From NCBI GenBank assembly GCA_029168955.1, contig JAPDOI010000359.1:595501-659500 (forward strand): 64,000 bases of DNA. The letters are read 5' to 3'. The notes beneath the pieces are model-generated. The model was not told the origin of the DNA. It ran no database searches and worked only from the letters and a program-made list of their open reading frames with translations. Below are positions 13,701 to 23,593 of this stretch, one piece after another (the first letter of the stretch is position 1; each line of letters opens with the position of its first letter). This stretch comes from Aplectana chamaeleonis (lineage: Eukaryota > Nematoda > Chromadorea > Rhabditida > Cosmocercidae). Made by a program: the position numbers and the translations under genes.

Positions 13701-16700
13701 GCAGAACTGGGTTAAGGGATGTGCGGGCAAAATTACAACATACTTCGGAAACGGAAGACGAATACGCCAAAAAGTGCCGGGAAGTAAACCGAAGAAAAAA
13801 AACAGAAAATTGAAACTCTCATTTCTCGTCAAGACTTTCGCAAAACGCTCGAAAACAGCAAAAACAAAACGGATGGGCAAAATCGCCGGAAGGCGGAAAA
13901 CGAAAACAAATATTTCCCCACATCCCTCTGGGTTCGCTGCGAAAATCTGGCACAATTTCAGTGACGAGCCCAACGACATCCCAGAGTTAATAGTTGATGG
14001 ATCCCCGCTCAGGAGAATGTATAGCCGTATTAGTTAACGTGTAATAGTTGTAAGCAAGGCGAAGTATGTGGAAACGCGGACATGCAAAACTGGGCCTTTT
14101 CTGATAGTCAGCACGGATCGCGCTGATACTTTTTGTTCCTTATTAGGGCCAAATAGAGTCCCGCAGCTGAAAGCAGGAAGCAATGAAAGAGAATTGATCG
14201 TGCAGGGCCGCATGCTCGATACTAGGGGTCGTTTATACTCCCGCCTCCAAGCGACGTGGCACAGTGAATTTCTGTAGAGTTTGAACGCGGCGCAATGTCA
14301 TGTTTCATACAGTCGGCATGAACCCTAAAAAGACTTTGCGCTCCCTAACTCGAATCCATATGCTAGAACATGGGCGCACCGAGTTTGGGCCAACCTTCAA
14401 TGAGGAACGCAAAGTATCACGAGGATTCGTGCCGACAGTATATGAGTCGACGAGCGGCGCGTTATCGATCGATGCCCATATATAACATTTCATCAAGCCG
14501 CACTGCGATGCAACTCTAAAATAAGTCTTATATTGATCAGGCTACGCGGCAAGTCCGATATTATAGGATTGCACTTCACCGCGCCGCTTGGCTACGGAAC
14601 TATAAACGACGCTCTATTCCATTGCATGCTGGCCGTTTTTCAGCTGCGAGACTCTAATCGGGTCATTGACGGTTGACGCAATCTCGGCGCACAAATGTGA
14701 TCACATACGAGCACCGAGTTTGCGACAACCATCAATAGGGAACTTAAGGTACCAGTACCATCCGTGCCGGCTCCAGATTCGAAACATTTGGAGTAACTTT
14801 GCGCTGTGCTCTTCACCGAAGCCGGGCAAATCGAGTGTGAAAAACACTTGAACTACATCCTGCGCGGACGATTCATTTTCTCATTGGTGCAGTCGTAAGC
14901 AGGCCGAATGCCTCAGATGGGGAAGACTGTCATATCATCGTACGCAAAATAAAAATGGAATAAACTCACAAGAAGACGACTGGCGAGGTAGTGGGTTTGA
15001 ACATGAGGTGGGAGGTGACGAGCCTGGAGGGAACATAGAGCCGGAAGTAAACTTAGGCAGCCGAACATACGGCACCACATGATGTGATGCGAGTCGAGTA
15101 GGTATTCCGAAGTTATCTGAAACAGAAAACCTCTACTTAAGGCAGTAAAAGTTAGATTCGACGTCAGTTCTTCGAATATGAATCGAATGCCTTTTGTGGT
15201 CCAGAACCATCGTGATTGAAGCTACAGAACACCCAAAAATGATTATTCACATATCTTGCTTATCTTATGGTTAGAGAGATGACACGCTGGTCAAAACGGT
15301 ATCTGCAAAATCGTTCAACGCCCCTCCCCCCCCCCCCCCCACAAACAGAGTTATCGCCCTCCGAAAACGCCTCTATTTCAAAGGCAGTCTTCACGATAAA
15401 TCTCATTGTCGAATTTTCGGTGTGAAACACTCTGCCGGCAGATGCTGGAAGGTATAGGGCGCAGAAACTCGTCCGCGCCCTGTAACTGTATGTTATGTTA
15501 GAAACCGTTACTTTTGCTTATTTCGAGCGTTTCTCGGTGATATTTCTCTATTATAAGGTAACTTATGACCAACAATCCCATTTTTAAGTCGAAAACGAAT
15601 GTCTTATTCATCGTGAACACTGCCTTCGAATGCAAACGTTCGGTGGGCGAGTTGTCTCACGCCTGCATTTCTCTTCGTTCACAGTCGCTGCTCAACAGCG
15701 AACCAGGATGAAGAGACAGACCTGCAAAAAAAATGGAATTCGAAAATCCGGTTAAAGAGCTCCTATAGAGTTCAGGAATCAAAAAAGCGTGGTCAGCGAC
15801 AGTGATTCAGGGGGGTCGGGCCCGTGGTTGTCGCCTATCTCTCACTTACTCAGACAAGGGAGGGGTTCCGATTCGGCCAAGACAGACTTTTGATTCGACT
15901 AAAAAGCGCTGTGGACGACGATACGGCCCCGTACTTTTCGAGCGTCACGTGGCCTAATCGTCGTCGAAGTGACAGCACGTGCCGCAACGCATATGCGTTC
16001 TATTCGGCCACGGCACGCTTTCGATTCGACTACGATGCAGATGGACGATGAACGAGCCACGACGCTCATGATTGAACCCGTTGATCGATCGCCCCCCCCA
16101 ATTGATCAGGCGCCTATCAGCCGCACAGCAGGTATAAAAAAAGCCCCATTCCATAGAGAACGCAATAGGCCATTCGCGGCCGCTCCTGGACGGTGACTGC
16201 GAGTCATGATCTGGACGAATTTTGCCCACTAAGGGCGTCTCCCTCACGGCCCTCGGCGAGAGAAGCTCCCTCGCTGTCGACCGTGGTGAGGGTGACGTCC
16301 TTGTCGCGGACTGCGGTGGGGGTGAGCTATTGCTGCGCCCGTGACATGGACCCTTCCCTTGTTGGGGCAGACCCGTTCCCATCGAAAGGAGTGGAACCCT
16401 GCCCGAAGCGCTACGCGCTTCTATCATAGGACGACGTGCTGCTGCGTCGGAAACGGGGGTACGGCGACGAAAGTTTTTCCTCTCTGCGCCACGCGCTTCT
16501 ATTATAGGACGACATGTTCCCGCGTGGGTAACGGGGCTGCGGCAGGGGTTTCCTCTCTGCGCCACTTAGTCCCTTCGAACAGACCACGTGCTCCTCGAAG
16601 CAGCACATGCTGCTGCGAAAGTTCCTCTCAACACGACGAGGTATCCTATAAGAAAGCCTACCGTGGCCAAATCGGACCTCCCCAGTATCCGAGTATTTCG

Positions 16701-19700
16701 AGGATTTAAAATCTGACGATTGGCACTTCCAGTGGAGGGAGGGGAGCGCTGCTAAACGTGCAAGTGCTCCTGTTTAGCCCCGAATCGCAGCACGTGTTCC
16801 AACAAAATAAAACATTCACTGCATATAGTACGCATTCAACTGATCCACACGACATTATGGACGGCAATGCGGCAACAAGCTCGTCCAACAGCCTATGCGA
16901 ACGTGATAGTCGAGAGCTCATCCAGTATATAATGTGACTCCTTTCGTACGGAGATCAGTTGTCCCTTTAGGACCAATTAGGAAAGGTGAATTCATCCGCG
17001 CCGAACAGGAACCGGAGCCGCTCGACTCCCAATCTCCCGGCCACTGCTGTTACTGTCCGGGCGCAGTGAAGGAGCCCGGCCAGCAGCAGCAGTGGCCTGG
17101 ACAGCAGCAGAAGCACACCCACAGATTGAGAGAAAGAGCTGAACTTTCAGGTGGCTCGGGGCCGAGAATCGCCTGATGGGCGGCGTCCCGAATGTCCCGT
17201 CCACTTGAGGTACGCGCCCCTGAATCAGTACAATGTGCTACTAAGATGGGGAAATTTGGCAGCATGAGCTCCAGCAATGTAATTTTTCAGCGCAAGCCCT
17301 CAAGGTAGAACCATTCGAAACTAGTAAGTAACACGAGTTGAACGCGTAAAAACCAAACCTCTCCAGCTCTCGACCTCTCGAGCGATTTGCAACACTCTGG
17401 ATGCGAGGACTGTTTTATGAGACTAGTGCATACTGGACTGAGACGCATGAGTGGGAACTGCCGTACACTCCCAGAATATACTCTGCTCATTCAGGTCACA
17501 GACTCGGCTAGAGTCGAATGCACTGCGGGGCTAAGCTTACGCTGTGATGTTCACCGATGGGGCGCAGCTTTGCAAAATGAAGGTACGGGGCTGTAGGCCT
17601 TCCATCTGCTTCCACGCACAAATTGGCTGGAAAAGACTTCAGCAGTACAAAAGCTTGTGACGATACATAAATGGACGTGATTAATATTGAAATAAATCCC
17701 ACAAACAGAATGGATTTCCTCTCTCTAAATCGTCAAATTTTGGCCGCAGGAACTTCAATGCTGGAGAAAGAAGGGGGGGGGGGGGCGCAAATACTTCCGA
17801 GCCAGAGAGAAGTGGACCGCACCTTTCACAAACCGATCACAGCGCCACGCCTTACCCTGATGCACTGCGTAACCATGAAGAGCAAAGATGCATTACCATA
17901 AGCTTCTTGATTCTAACCGTGCTTGACCCGTCTATACTCTGTCGAGTATCGCGTGACTAAATCTTGTTGAAGTTCGTGGAAATTGTTCCACAACCTTTTT
18001 TTTGAAGACCTTGAGTTGGACTGGACTTCATCAAATATGGAAGGATAACTCCGCCTCTTACCCCGCCCAGGAGAAAGGAATTACTCAGTAGACGGAAATG
18101 GCACACCATATCGAGGTACATACGCTGAGATAATTGATAAAAATGCAAAAGTAAACCAACCACCATTTTCAGAATGTGCTGTGGGAAGGCGAAATGTGTG
18201 AAAGACATCAGCAGACTGAGCGTGGCATCAATGTAGAACGCGTTTTCCAAGTAGAATGATCCCTTACCCTGAACAAGAACTTCTAGTCAGTCAGCAGTTC
18301 AATGAATTTATCATTTCCTTACCTCCAAAAACAACGTGGTTCTCTTGCACATTGCGTCAACCTCATCCTGGTTAGTTTTCTTGTTGCTGAACAGCTTCAC
18401 ACATTCACAGATGAGCCAGGCTCCCTCCGTTAGAAAAGTGCAGAGCACAAACTAAAAGAAATTCATAAGCAATCATCAGCTGAGAGGAGCATTGTTGGCA
18501 AGCGCAAACTCACATAATCGGACATGAGTAAACCACGAGTAGACTTCTCAGTAAGATGCCAGGCGGTGAACAGTCGTGTTAGGAGTGACAGCAGACCACA
18601 GAATACTTGACCAAAAACAAATGGTTTCTCCTGAGGAAATCCGGCCGGAGACAGTAGAAAGTATGCAAGCGCCAGCTGAAAGCACGAAGAAATCGGGAGC
18701 GAAAGTTGTTGAAACTACGAAGTCACATTGGGAAGTATACAACGCGTATGTCGGATATGCGGAAACGAATTGTATTGCCAGTACCTCTTGGGCATGTGTA
18801 GTGAAACTGTGCAGTACTCCGCACCGAGCAGCTGGTTCCAAAAAGTTATTAGCGTTTTTAAAGTTTCGCCAAAAGGATTGTACCCATCAGAAAATTTTTA
18901 GGATGTTTTAAGAAAAATTTCGGATTTTGCTCAAAACTTGTATAAGGGGGTAATCTAGGGTGCCAAAAATAAGAATCTGGGGTTTTTTTGGCGAAATTCT
19001 GAGGTTTACTGTAGGTTACGGTAAGTAATACGGCTTTAATGGGATAAAACATACCTTAGTACTATCGTTCTCGGAGCTAAATTCCGGTCCGGAATTGCGG
19101 ACAACGGCTGTCGCATCATGCGGCACGTGAGAGTCGTGCTGGGAGGAAGGTGAACCGTGCCGGGACCAACTGGTCCCAGCACGACTAGCACGTGTCGCAT
19201 GATGTAATAGCCGTAGTCCGCAAATGCGGACAGGAAATTGGCCCAGAGAACGACAGTAGTTCGAAAATCGGAAAATGGACATCAAATTCGTATACATCAC
19301 ACCGAATAATCCTCGCATACAACTTTTGAGAAAAATATGAGACTTTGATCAAACTACCGCATACCCACCGTAATCTGTAGAAAATCGGCGAACGGACCTC
19401 AGATTCGTGTTAAGCACATCTAACTACCCTCATAGAGCGATTTTAAGAAGCGACCATGGAAGAAATCCAGAAGTCTCGATAATGGCGTTTTGCCCTAAAA
19501 ATTTTCCCCCGCTGGAGCGCTTTGAACAAATTATGTCGAAAACTTTGGAAATTCGACAAATAAACCTCAGGTTGATCAGCGCCAAGAAAAACGACGCTGG
19601 GAGAAATTCAGGGCAAATATGGAACAATTTTCTGAAGCGCTTTCAGAGCCCCTAACTGATATAGGTGAACGCTCAACCGAAAACCCGTTAAAGTCCAAAA

Positions 19701-22595
19701 CGCTGTCAGTCTGCACAAAGTTTGGAAAATGTGTTTTCACCCGAAATTTGCTCAGGGAGGTTGTTTTGGGTGCTGAACACGATTATGAGGTCCGTTCCCG
19801 GGTTTTCGGAAGCTTACTGAGCGTTTTGGAAGGTACGAAAAGCACAAAAACGACTGTTTTGAGCTTATAACTTTTCGGAACCAGCGGCTCGGGACTGTGT
19901 ACTGCGCAGTTTTACTATAGATGCCCAAGCGATACTAGCCATACAAATCGTTTCTGCAGATCCGAAATACGCTTTGTATATTTCCCTGGATAGAGACCGC
20001 TATAAAGTGGTTACCATATCAAAATACTAAAGTATGTAAACACGGATCCCGATTGAAGTACTTACGTGAAATGGTGCGCAGTAGGCCTGTAAGAACGAAT
20101 GAAGCGTGTTGAAGTCTCCCTGCACCTGAAAAAGAGCAATTCATGGGTCCAGATCACCTTCAGAAACGGTTTTCATGTATAAACAGTGACTGAGTGTAAC
20201 TTGAAAGTGCCAAATTCCTGTCCCTGTGACAACTCCCGGAGGAAAAAAAACAGGACAGCTTTGCGTATTACGATTTCGTTGCATCACCCACTTATGTAGC
20301 TTTACAGGGACAACCCACAATGCCCGGGGGTTGTCCACTGTGGTGTTCGTCCCCTCTGAGCCTCTTACGAGGGAGTGACCACACAGTTTGGGTGAACATC
20401 CCATGCAGTCTTTTTATTCAGTAAATTCGTGTACTCGTAGAACATTCAAGCTCCCAACGCAATAGTAAAGTTTTTCTTGTTAGAAGTTAGAGTTTGAGAA
20501 CAAAAGAAATTAAAGAGTTTTTTTTAATCCAGACTCTTCCACGTGGTGTGAATTGAGGGCTGCACATGAATAAAAAGCCCGTTTTCAGTATTTCCAAAAT
20601 AAGCAGATAAACATAATATCTGCACAGTTCGTAATTTCTTGTACCCAACTGTTAACTCGGACAGCATCAATGGGGCTTCTACGAATATCAGGGTAATCAG
20701 TGAATCAGAAGAATTTGGCTGTTCAGTTAGTCCTGGCGAACCGGTCTGGTCACTACCCTGTTAGTGGATGTTATCCTTTAGCCTTAAGATTGTCTGAGTA
20801 CCTTCTTTCTTGCGACCCTAGCCCTCCCTCCTCTTTGAAACTTAACGGCCGCACCCTTTCTTCACACTGGAATAAAGTACAAATTCTCGGACTCAAATTA
20901 AAACGATCTGAAAAGACGATCTGGGGAAAGATTCAAGATCTTCTGAAATATGATCTTAATGGTGTGAAAAAAAACATCTAAAGTCGGTCCGAATAAGACT
21001 GGGTGCCCATGCGGTCGGCGTGCGTGTCCAGCGGCTCTCGGAAAGGCATTTTTGGTCCTGTGAATCAAACAGCAGGAATACTAGACCAATTGTGAATGAA
21101 ATCCCCAACAGCTCTTCGTAGCCGTTGAAAAACTCGTCCGAAAAAATGCATACGCAGCGGTCGCTCGACACGCCAGCCGACCACGTGGGCGGAGAGGCTC
21201 ATTCGGACAGACCTTGTCTCATCTGTATACGAGAAGATGAGACGAAAAGAAGCTCTAAGGCCGGGATCATACTTCCGGCGACGAGCGACGCGACACAATG
21301 CTTACCATCAATATCGACCAAAAACCGATATGCCTGATATGCACCGTCGCCGTCACGCGTCGCGGGACGTATTATCCCCCCGAGTAAGACGCTCTTACAT
21401 TTTTTGATCACCGTATTACCTTTATCAGAAGTACACCCCTATTTGAGGCACCTCTCCATTAAAAGTACGCCTATACTAGACCTGAAGATTCGAAGTACAA
21501 CTGCTATTTGTAGTACACCTCTATTAAGGGAAAGTCTGTTCGAGTGAGACTGTCCACTCACGCGGTTGGGGCGCCTGCTACGCGGCCATCTCGAAGACAT
21601 TTCTCGGATGAACTTCCGCACAGTTGCAGGCGGCTGACTGGGATATTATTCAATATTTGTATAATATTCCTCCTAACCAGTTCACAGCTCCGAAAAAATT
21701 ACTAAGCCACGGTAGCTGAGCACGCAGGCCTTAATCGGATGGACTTTACACCCATTGTTAGGGGGGGGGCACCTTCGTTACCAGGATGATGAGAGCTACG
21801 CGATTTGATCCTAGGATTTGAAAGAAGCCAGATTGCACGAGATGTTTCTTGAATAATGGCAAAATTGTAATATTTACCAAAAATCGTTGGACCCTCGTTT
21901 TCGGCTGTTTTCGCTTTGATTTCGAGTTTATGATTGATATTTATATGCTTCACCACACTATTGATATTATTTTTCCGTACCGATTTAGATCTCTTGCTGG
22001 GAATAAATTATTCACCCACTTTATCGCCGCCGGCCAATCACGCCAGTCTTCGCTGCTCCGTTGATAGGTAAACGACAGGAAAATGGGCGGGCAACTCCCT
22101 CCCAGCAAGAGATCAAAATCATAGCCTATTTTTCAAAACTTTATTTTCAGATGGTGAGAGGATCCCATTCCGATCCTGACAGGGTTTCCAACAACCAATA
22201 TACGTCTGCTCGTTTCATATAATCCTCGCAAGCCTTACGTTTCTTCCTATTTCTTCATTCACACTATTCGAATCCTCCCTTAAACCAGAGTGGTGAATTT
22301 CTCCCTGTTTATTTATCGTAAACGGCTAATCTGTGAATCTATCGCTTCTCCTATCCGGCTCCATTATCACACAAACAACCTCACATTTTATACAAAACAT
22401 AAGCAAGTGAGTAAACAATGCACTAACCGTGATACCAAGGAAATAACCAGGCACAAATAATAGGCATGTTCCCAGTATCAGATGTCCAACAGAAGCCGCG
22501 TTACGCAACGCAGGTATTTTCGATGGGAATAAAGTCGAAAGAGCGGTAGCAAGAAAGCTGACGCATAGAACGGCATGGACAATCAGCCATATCAT
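4461..22595 (-). CDS. Seven-exon gene for a polytopic (~7 TM) membrane protein
   Basis: Exons on the minus strand: 22,595-22,428, 20,125-20,066, 18,630-18,514, 18,451-18,323, 18,268-18,161 (or 18,164), 4,748-4,602 and 4,505-4,461. Every junction is phase 0 with GT/AG borders, giving about 257 residues from a true ATG to TAG. Seven hydrophobic segments can be read: MIWLIVHAVLCVSFLATALS at the N-terminus, then VGHLILGTCLLFVPGYFLG, a segment around residues 80-97, FVLCTFLTEGAWLICECVKL, TLSLLMSFTHFAF, VLVFFLNVFGHWALSIY and a last one before a short basic tail. The two halves share a pattern of TM helix, FPxxI, then TM helix with a conserved His, which suggests internal duplication. A loop with TAWHLTEK...R loosely recalls TP53I11 proteins, but that is a weak resemblance and I do not name the family. 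The last two exons are joined to the rest only by inference across a 13.4-kb intron; they could instead belong to a paralogue. Confidence 0.7.
4896..5246. repeat. Arm of a MITE joined to satellite DNA
   Basis: The stretch around 5,190-5,250 (CCACTCAGAAGTTTCAACCC then AGTTACATGCTAGTTAA) recurs in reverse complement at 13,478-13,525. In both places it borders a TTACATG-type satellite. It therefore looks like one composite repeat family in opposite orientations within the same intron, not coding sequence. Confidence 0.5.
5225..5580. repeat. TTACATG-type satellite with a ~115-bp tandem duplication
   Basis: The block is built from variants of CAAGTAACATA and TTACATGTAA. A ~115-bp unit (about 5,286-5,400) is repeated almost perfectly at about 5,401-5,515 (TTCTGGTGTTTTAACTGACA occurs in both). 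It lies in the large intron of the membrane-protein gene. Confidence 0.85.
5728..6775. repeat. ~118-bp minisatellite, about nine units
   Basis: The motif GTGGTCAACGAG recurs at 5,845, 5,963, 6,082, 6,201, ~6,297, 6,416, 6,532 and 6,650, a spacing of 116-119 bp with one 96-bp unit. The short unit lacks the segment reading ACTGTTTACCATATCGATCG. Each unit contains CCGATGGGGTGGGACAGG and TATCGATCGGTATTATTGAT. Terminal units are the most diverged, as expected for unequal exchange. Frames of 60-90 codons across units are by-products of the repeat. Confidence 0.95.
6780..6915 (+). repeat. Dispersed repeat shared with 27,495-27,635
   Basis: GTACAGATCAA(T/C)AGAAAA, GCGCTCCAAGTTTGAC and CAGCTAT follow in the same order at both places with about 75-80% agreement by eye. 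The family is unidentified. Confidence 0.6.
6916..9330. other. Intronic/unassigned DNA
   Basis: No repeat family or multi-exon gene can be assigned. Splice-like borders occur around 8,159-8,274 (described separately). Confidence 0.4.
8159..8274 (+). CDS. Possible isolated exon, product unknown
   Basis: The acceptor ATTTTCAG precedes an open 116-nt segment that ends TGAG before the donor GTTAGT. The frame starts KDGDRPSISLSDMLQRVTAS and continues for 38 codons. No phase-compatible upstream exon was found: the nearest candidate (about 8,039-8,105) would create a stop at the junction. It may be a decayed or chance exon. Confidence 0.25.
9330..10038 (-). mobile_element. PIF-like non-autonomous TIR element, partial copy
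   Basis: The sequence matches the 49,614-50,689 element, for example GTCCAAAACGCTGTCAGTCTGGACAAAGT (9,780-9,810) and ACTATTGAGCCACTAGAGATACTAAC near the end. The outer TIR ending in CTTCCCTTG is missing because homology stops at about 10,038, where a CR1-like fragment starts. It includes the phrase TACCGTAATCTACCGTAATC seen in other copies. Confidence 0.7.
10030..10560 (+). pseudogene. Degenerate 3' end of a CR1-like LINE
   Basis: Across shifting frames the plus strand reads RLPLETIPLS, then NDLLLFHKILF, LKPEDLVTT, STTRGGPSNS and later RNHSIPSNFTSFKNFIR. This is the order of the C-terminal tail of the CR1-like reverse transcriptase at 26,686-27,186 (RRRYDLIMIYKM, LSPSDFYTI, NTRGCPIKI). At least two frameshifts and stops break it. 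An A/T-rich 3' end with ATTAATAAATAAG follows at about 10,555. Only the last ~150 codons remain. Confidence 0.65.
10705..11166. mobile_element. PIF/Harbinger-like MITE with TTA target duplication (462 bp)
   Basis: Ends are GGCCGGGATCATACTACCGT and its near-perfect reverse complement. TTA flanks both sides (10,702-10,704 and 11,167-11,169). Subterminal repeats around ATCGCCGCG and CAGTATCGATCAATCGCGGC extend the inverted repeats to about 70 bp. No transposase is present. A TNA duplication is typical of PIF/Harbinger. Confidence 0.85.
11386..11690 (+). mobile_element. PIF-like TIR element, end fragment
   Basis: GGAAGTATACGAAGCGTAGG followed by CAGTATCTCTCGGG and AACTGCGCAGTACCCAG matches the left end of the 49,614-50,689 family. 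Homology fades near 11,690. The opposite terminus is absent. Confidence 0.65.
11691..12840. other. Unassigned intronic DNA
   Basis: A segment around 12,120-12,180 (ATGCTGTAGTCTGATTGTG) recurs inverted at about 12,430-12,490, along with ATCGGTGA/TCACCGAT. This suggests a small foldback element of about 400 bp. No gene is supported. Confidence 0.4.
12840..13500. repeat. ~21-22-bp TTACATGTATGCTTAGGTAAG satellite
   Basis: About 30 units of AAGTTACATGTATGCTTAGG, with variants such as TACCATTAAGTAAG and TGCTTGGAGAAG, run head to tail. The long minus-strand frames of HVTYLSI-like repeats are read-outs of the satellite, not proteins. Its 3' border (13,478-13,525) matches, inverted, the border of the satellite at 5.2 kb. 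Confidence 0.95.
13500..13665. repeat. MITE arm fragment
   Basis: GAGGGACCATAACTCCGTTC (13,533 on) resembles internal sequence of the AAGGCAGTG MITEs at about 470-490 and 34,470. The block ends GACTGTGCCTTTAAGGTG at about 13,650, a GGCAC-type terminus. It looks like one end of a related element. Confidence 0.5.
13666..15380. other. Unassigned intronic DNA with a duplicated segment
   Basis: GCACCGAGTTTG followed by AACC(T)TCAATGAGGAAC occurs at about 14,375-14,440 and again, diverged, at about 14,710-14,780. This indicates an old internal duplication. The open frame at 13,654-14,037 is lysine-rich and has no recognisable domain. A (C)16 run lies near 15,325. Confidence 0.45.
15381..15626. mobile_element. 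AAGGCAGTG MITE, short derivative (246 bp)
   Basis: Ends are AAGGCAGTCTTCACGATAAA and TTATTCATCGTGAACACTGCCTT. The interior is mostly unrelated to the 488-bp copies. The flanks no longer show a clear TA pair. Confidence 0.7.
15627..17950. other. Unassigned DNA; small tandem duplication and homopolymer
   Basis: An ~85-bp unit at about 16,405-16,490 (CTACGCGCTTCTATCATAGG) is repeated at about 16,491-16,565 (CCACGCGCTTCTATTATAGG). A TATAAAA box at 16,132 has no assignable gene. A segment near 15,870-15,925 is similar to 28,870-28,935. A (G)13 run lies at about 17,770. No protein family is recognised in the GC-rich frames. Confidence 0.45.
18161..18630 (-). CDS. Exons 3-5 of the membrane-protein gene
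   Basis: Exon 3 (18,630-18,514) follows TTTCCTCAG and starts EKPFVFGQVFCGLLSLL. Exon 4 (18,451-18,323) follows TTCTTTTAG, encodes FVLCTFLTEGAWLICECVKL and then a Lys/Asn/Glu-rich loop, and ends at GAG before GTAAGG. Exon 5 (18,268 to 18,161 or 18,164) starts GKGSFYLENAFYIDATLSLL and ends at FPQHILKM(V). Introns are 62 and 54 nt. The exact exon 5 donor is ambiguous between GTGGTT and GTTGGT. Confidence 0.8.
18726..19989 (+). mobile_element. PIF-like TIR element, old copy in intron 2
   Basis: The left end TGGGAAGTATACAACGCG and right end GCTTTGTATATTTCCCTGG match the 49,614-50,689 family, and internal sequence (AACGCTGTCAGTCTGCACAAAG) is collinear. It sits between exons 2 and 3 of the membrane-protein gene. 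The target duplication is no longer recognisable. It is enlarged by a nested foldback element at 19,058-19,260. Confidence 0.8.
19058..19260. mobile_element. Nested foldback MITE (~200 bp)
   Basis: Two ~88-bp arms are reverse complements: ACTATCGTTCTCGGAGC...CGCATCATGCGGCACGTG and its counterpart ending GAGAACGACAGTAGT. The centre is GTGCTGGGA...TCCCAGCAC. Other copies of the host TIR element lack it, so it inserted afterwards. Confidence 0.8.
20066..20125 (-). CDS. Exon 2 of the membrane-protein gene
   Basis: A 60-nt phase-0 exon flanked by CTCTTTTTCAG and GTAAGTAC, both close to nematode consensus. It encodes VQGDFNTLHSFLQAYCAPFH, probably a loop between TM helices 2 and 3. Confidence 0.75.
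20130..22427. other. Intron 1 of the membrane-protein gene
   Basis: The intron holds a degraded GGCCGGGATCATAC-ended MITE at about 21,261-21,380, preceded by TAA, whose right end reads GACGTATTATCCCCCC. The ORF-like stretches are short and unrecognised. On the plus strand TTATTTTCAG at about 22,150 abuts an ATG, but the frame closes after 23 codons. Confidence 0.5.
22428..22595 (-). CDS. Exon 1 of the membrane-protein gene
   Basis: A true ATG (22,595-22,593) opens 56 codons that start with a hydrophobic helix, MIWLIVHAVLCVSFLATAL. They continue through FPSKIPALRNAASVGHLILG and a second helix, then end in phase 0 at ACG before GTTAGT. The initial helix could act as a signal anchor. Confidence 0.8.
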
Positions 22596-22612
22596 TCTGT
22601 AAGAAAAAAATT
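22596..22612 (-). promoter_or_regulatory. Acceptor site one base before the initiator ATG
   Basis: The minus strand reads TTTTTTTCTTACAG then A and the ATG. In nematodes such a site directly upstream of a start codon commonly receives a trans-spliced leader. It could equally be a 5'-UTR cis intron acceptor. This is inferred from sequence only. Confidence 0.5.
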
Positions 22613-23500
22613 AGAATATAAAAAACGTCGCAAGCGTTCAAGCTGGCTCGCCAATAGAGCAATATAGAAGCCTATTCAAGAATTATAAATTGACGCAGAA
22701 CTAGAAAAAAAAACATTAGTTCAGGTGTTTGACAGGAAGCAGAGGTAAAAACTGATACATTGATCTTTGCCGGCAGGTTCCCACTTAGCAGGCAACCGCA
22801 AATGAAATCAGAGATGACAGAGCGGCCACTTCTTTGTTTAATGGATCTCTAAGAGCAGATGGGTCTCTTCAAGGACACGATCGGATGACAAGTGCTAAGG
22901 TTAAACCAACAGAGGCAGTCCTTTCCCCACGTAGAATCATTTAATGACAGATTAGTGCAGACACAAACAATTATGGAACAACCAATATTGACATTGTCAT
23001 AGCATATCATGCCGTTTTCGAGAATAACATTGTCAATAACAACCTCTTGAGCAATAAATCAAATGATGATTAGACGAATATATTTAGATATTAGCTGCCT
23101 ATGGTCCATTTTTTCCATGGGCCTCTTCATTAAAATGTACCAAAGCTCAGAGAGTAAAATAGTTTTAATAAATTGTAAGCAGAGGCCTGAGGGGTTTCCA
23201 ATTTGTACAGAACAGTAGTCGTATTTGGTGATCGTTCCTATCCCCGCTTGATAAAGTAAGGAACTACTCCAATGGGATGATTTTGTAGCAGAGGGTGTCT
23301 GATTGAGAACGTATCATCGCTGAAGTCATTGGACCCTTGGTTCGTCCGCGTTCCTACTACCGTGCGGTCGTGCCTCTAACTGCTCTGTCGACACAGCTTG
23401 GTTCAACTACATATTCACGTGTTCGACGTCAATTCGTCTTATCTGTGAGGAAACCAGTGGCAGGTTCCGACTTCTTCGACTTCAATTGCCACCAGTAAAG
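22613..23500. other. Unassigned intergenic DNA / LINE 5' region
   Basis: No gene is recognised. The last few hundred bases (from about 23,250) may be the 5'-UTR of the CR1-like element, whose 5' boundary cannot be set. Confidence 0.4.
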
Positions 23501-23593
23501 GTAAATTGCTCCGAGGAGTAGTGCTTTGGCCATCGGTCAACCGTCCTGTTGTTCGGATTATCGATCGCCACACTGCCGATTCCTTGTTCGCAC

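Noticed and set aside
15954..16565. 203-codon minus-strand ORF in GC-rich DNA
   Set aside because: Plus-strand frames are equally open, composition is Arg/Ser-rich from GC bias, there is no domain, and it covers a local tandem duplication.
18062..18161. Extending exon 5 of the membrane-protein gene to a donor at about 18,062
   Set aside because: The frame is open, but the added segment breaks the TM pattern; the earlier donor keeps phase 0 and gives a better match between the two halves.
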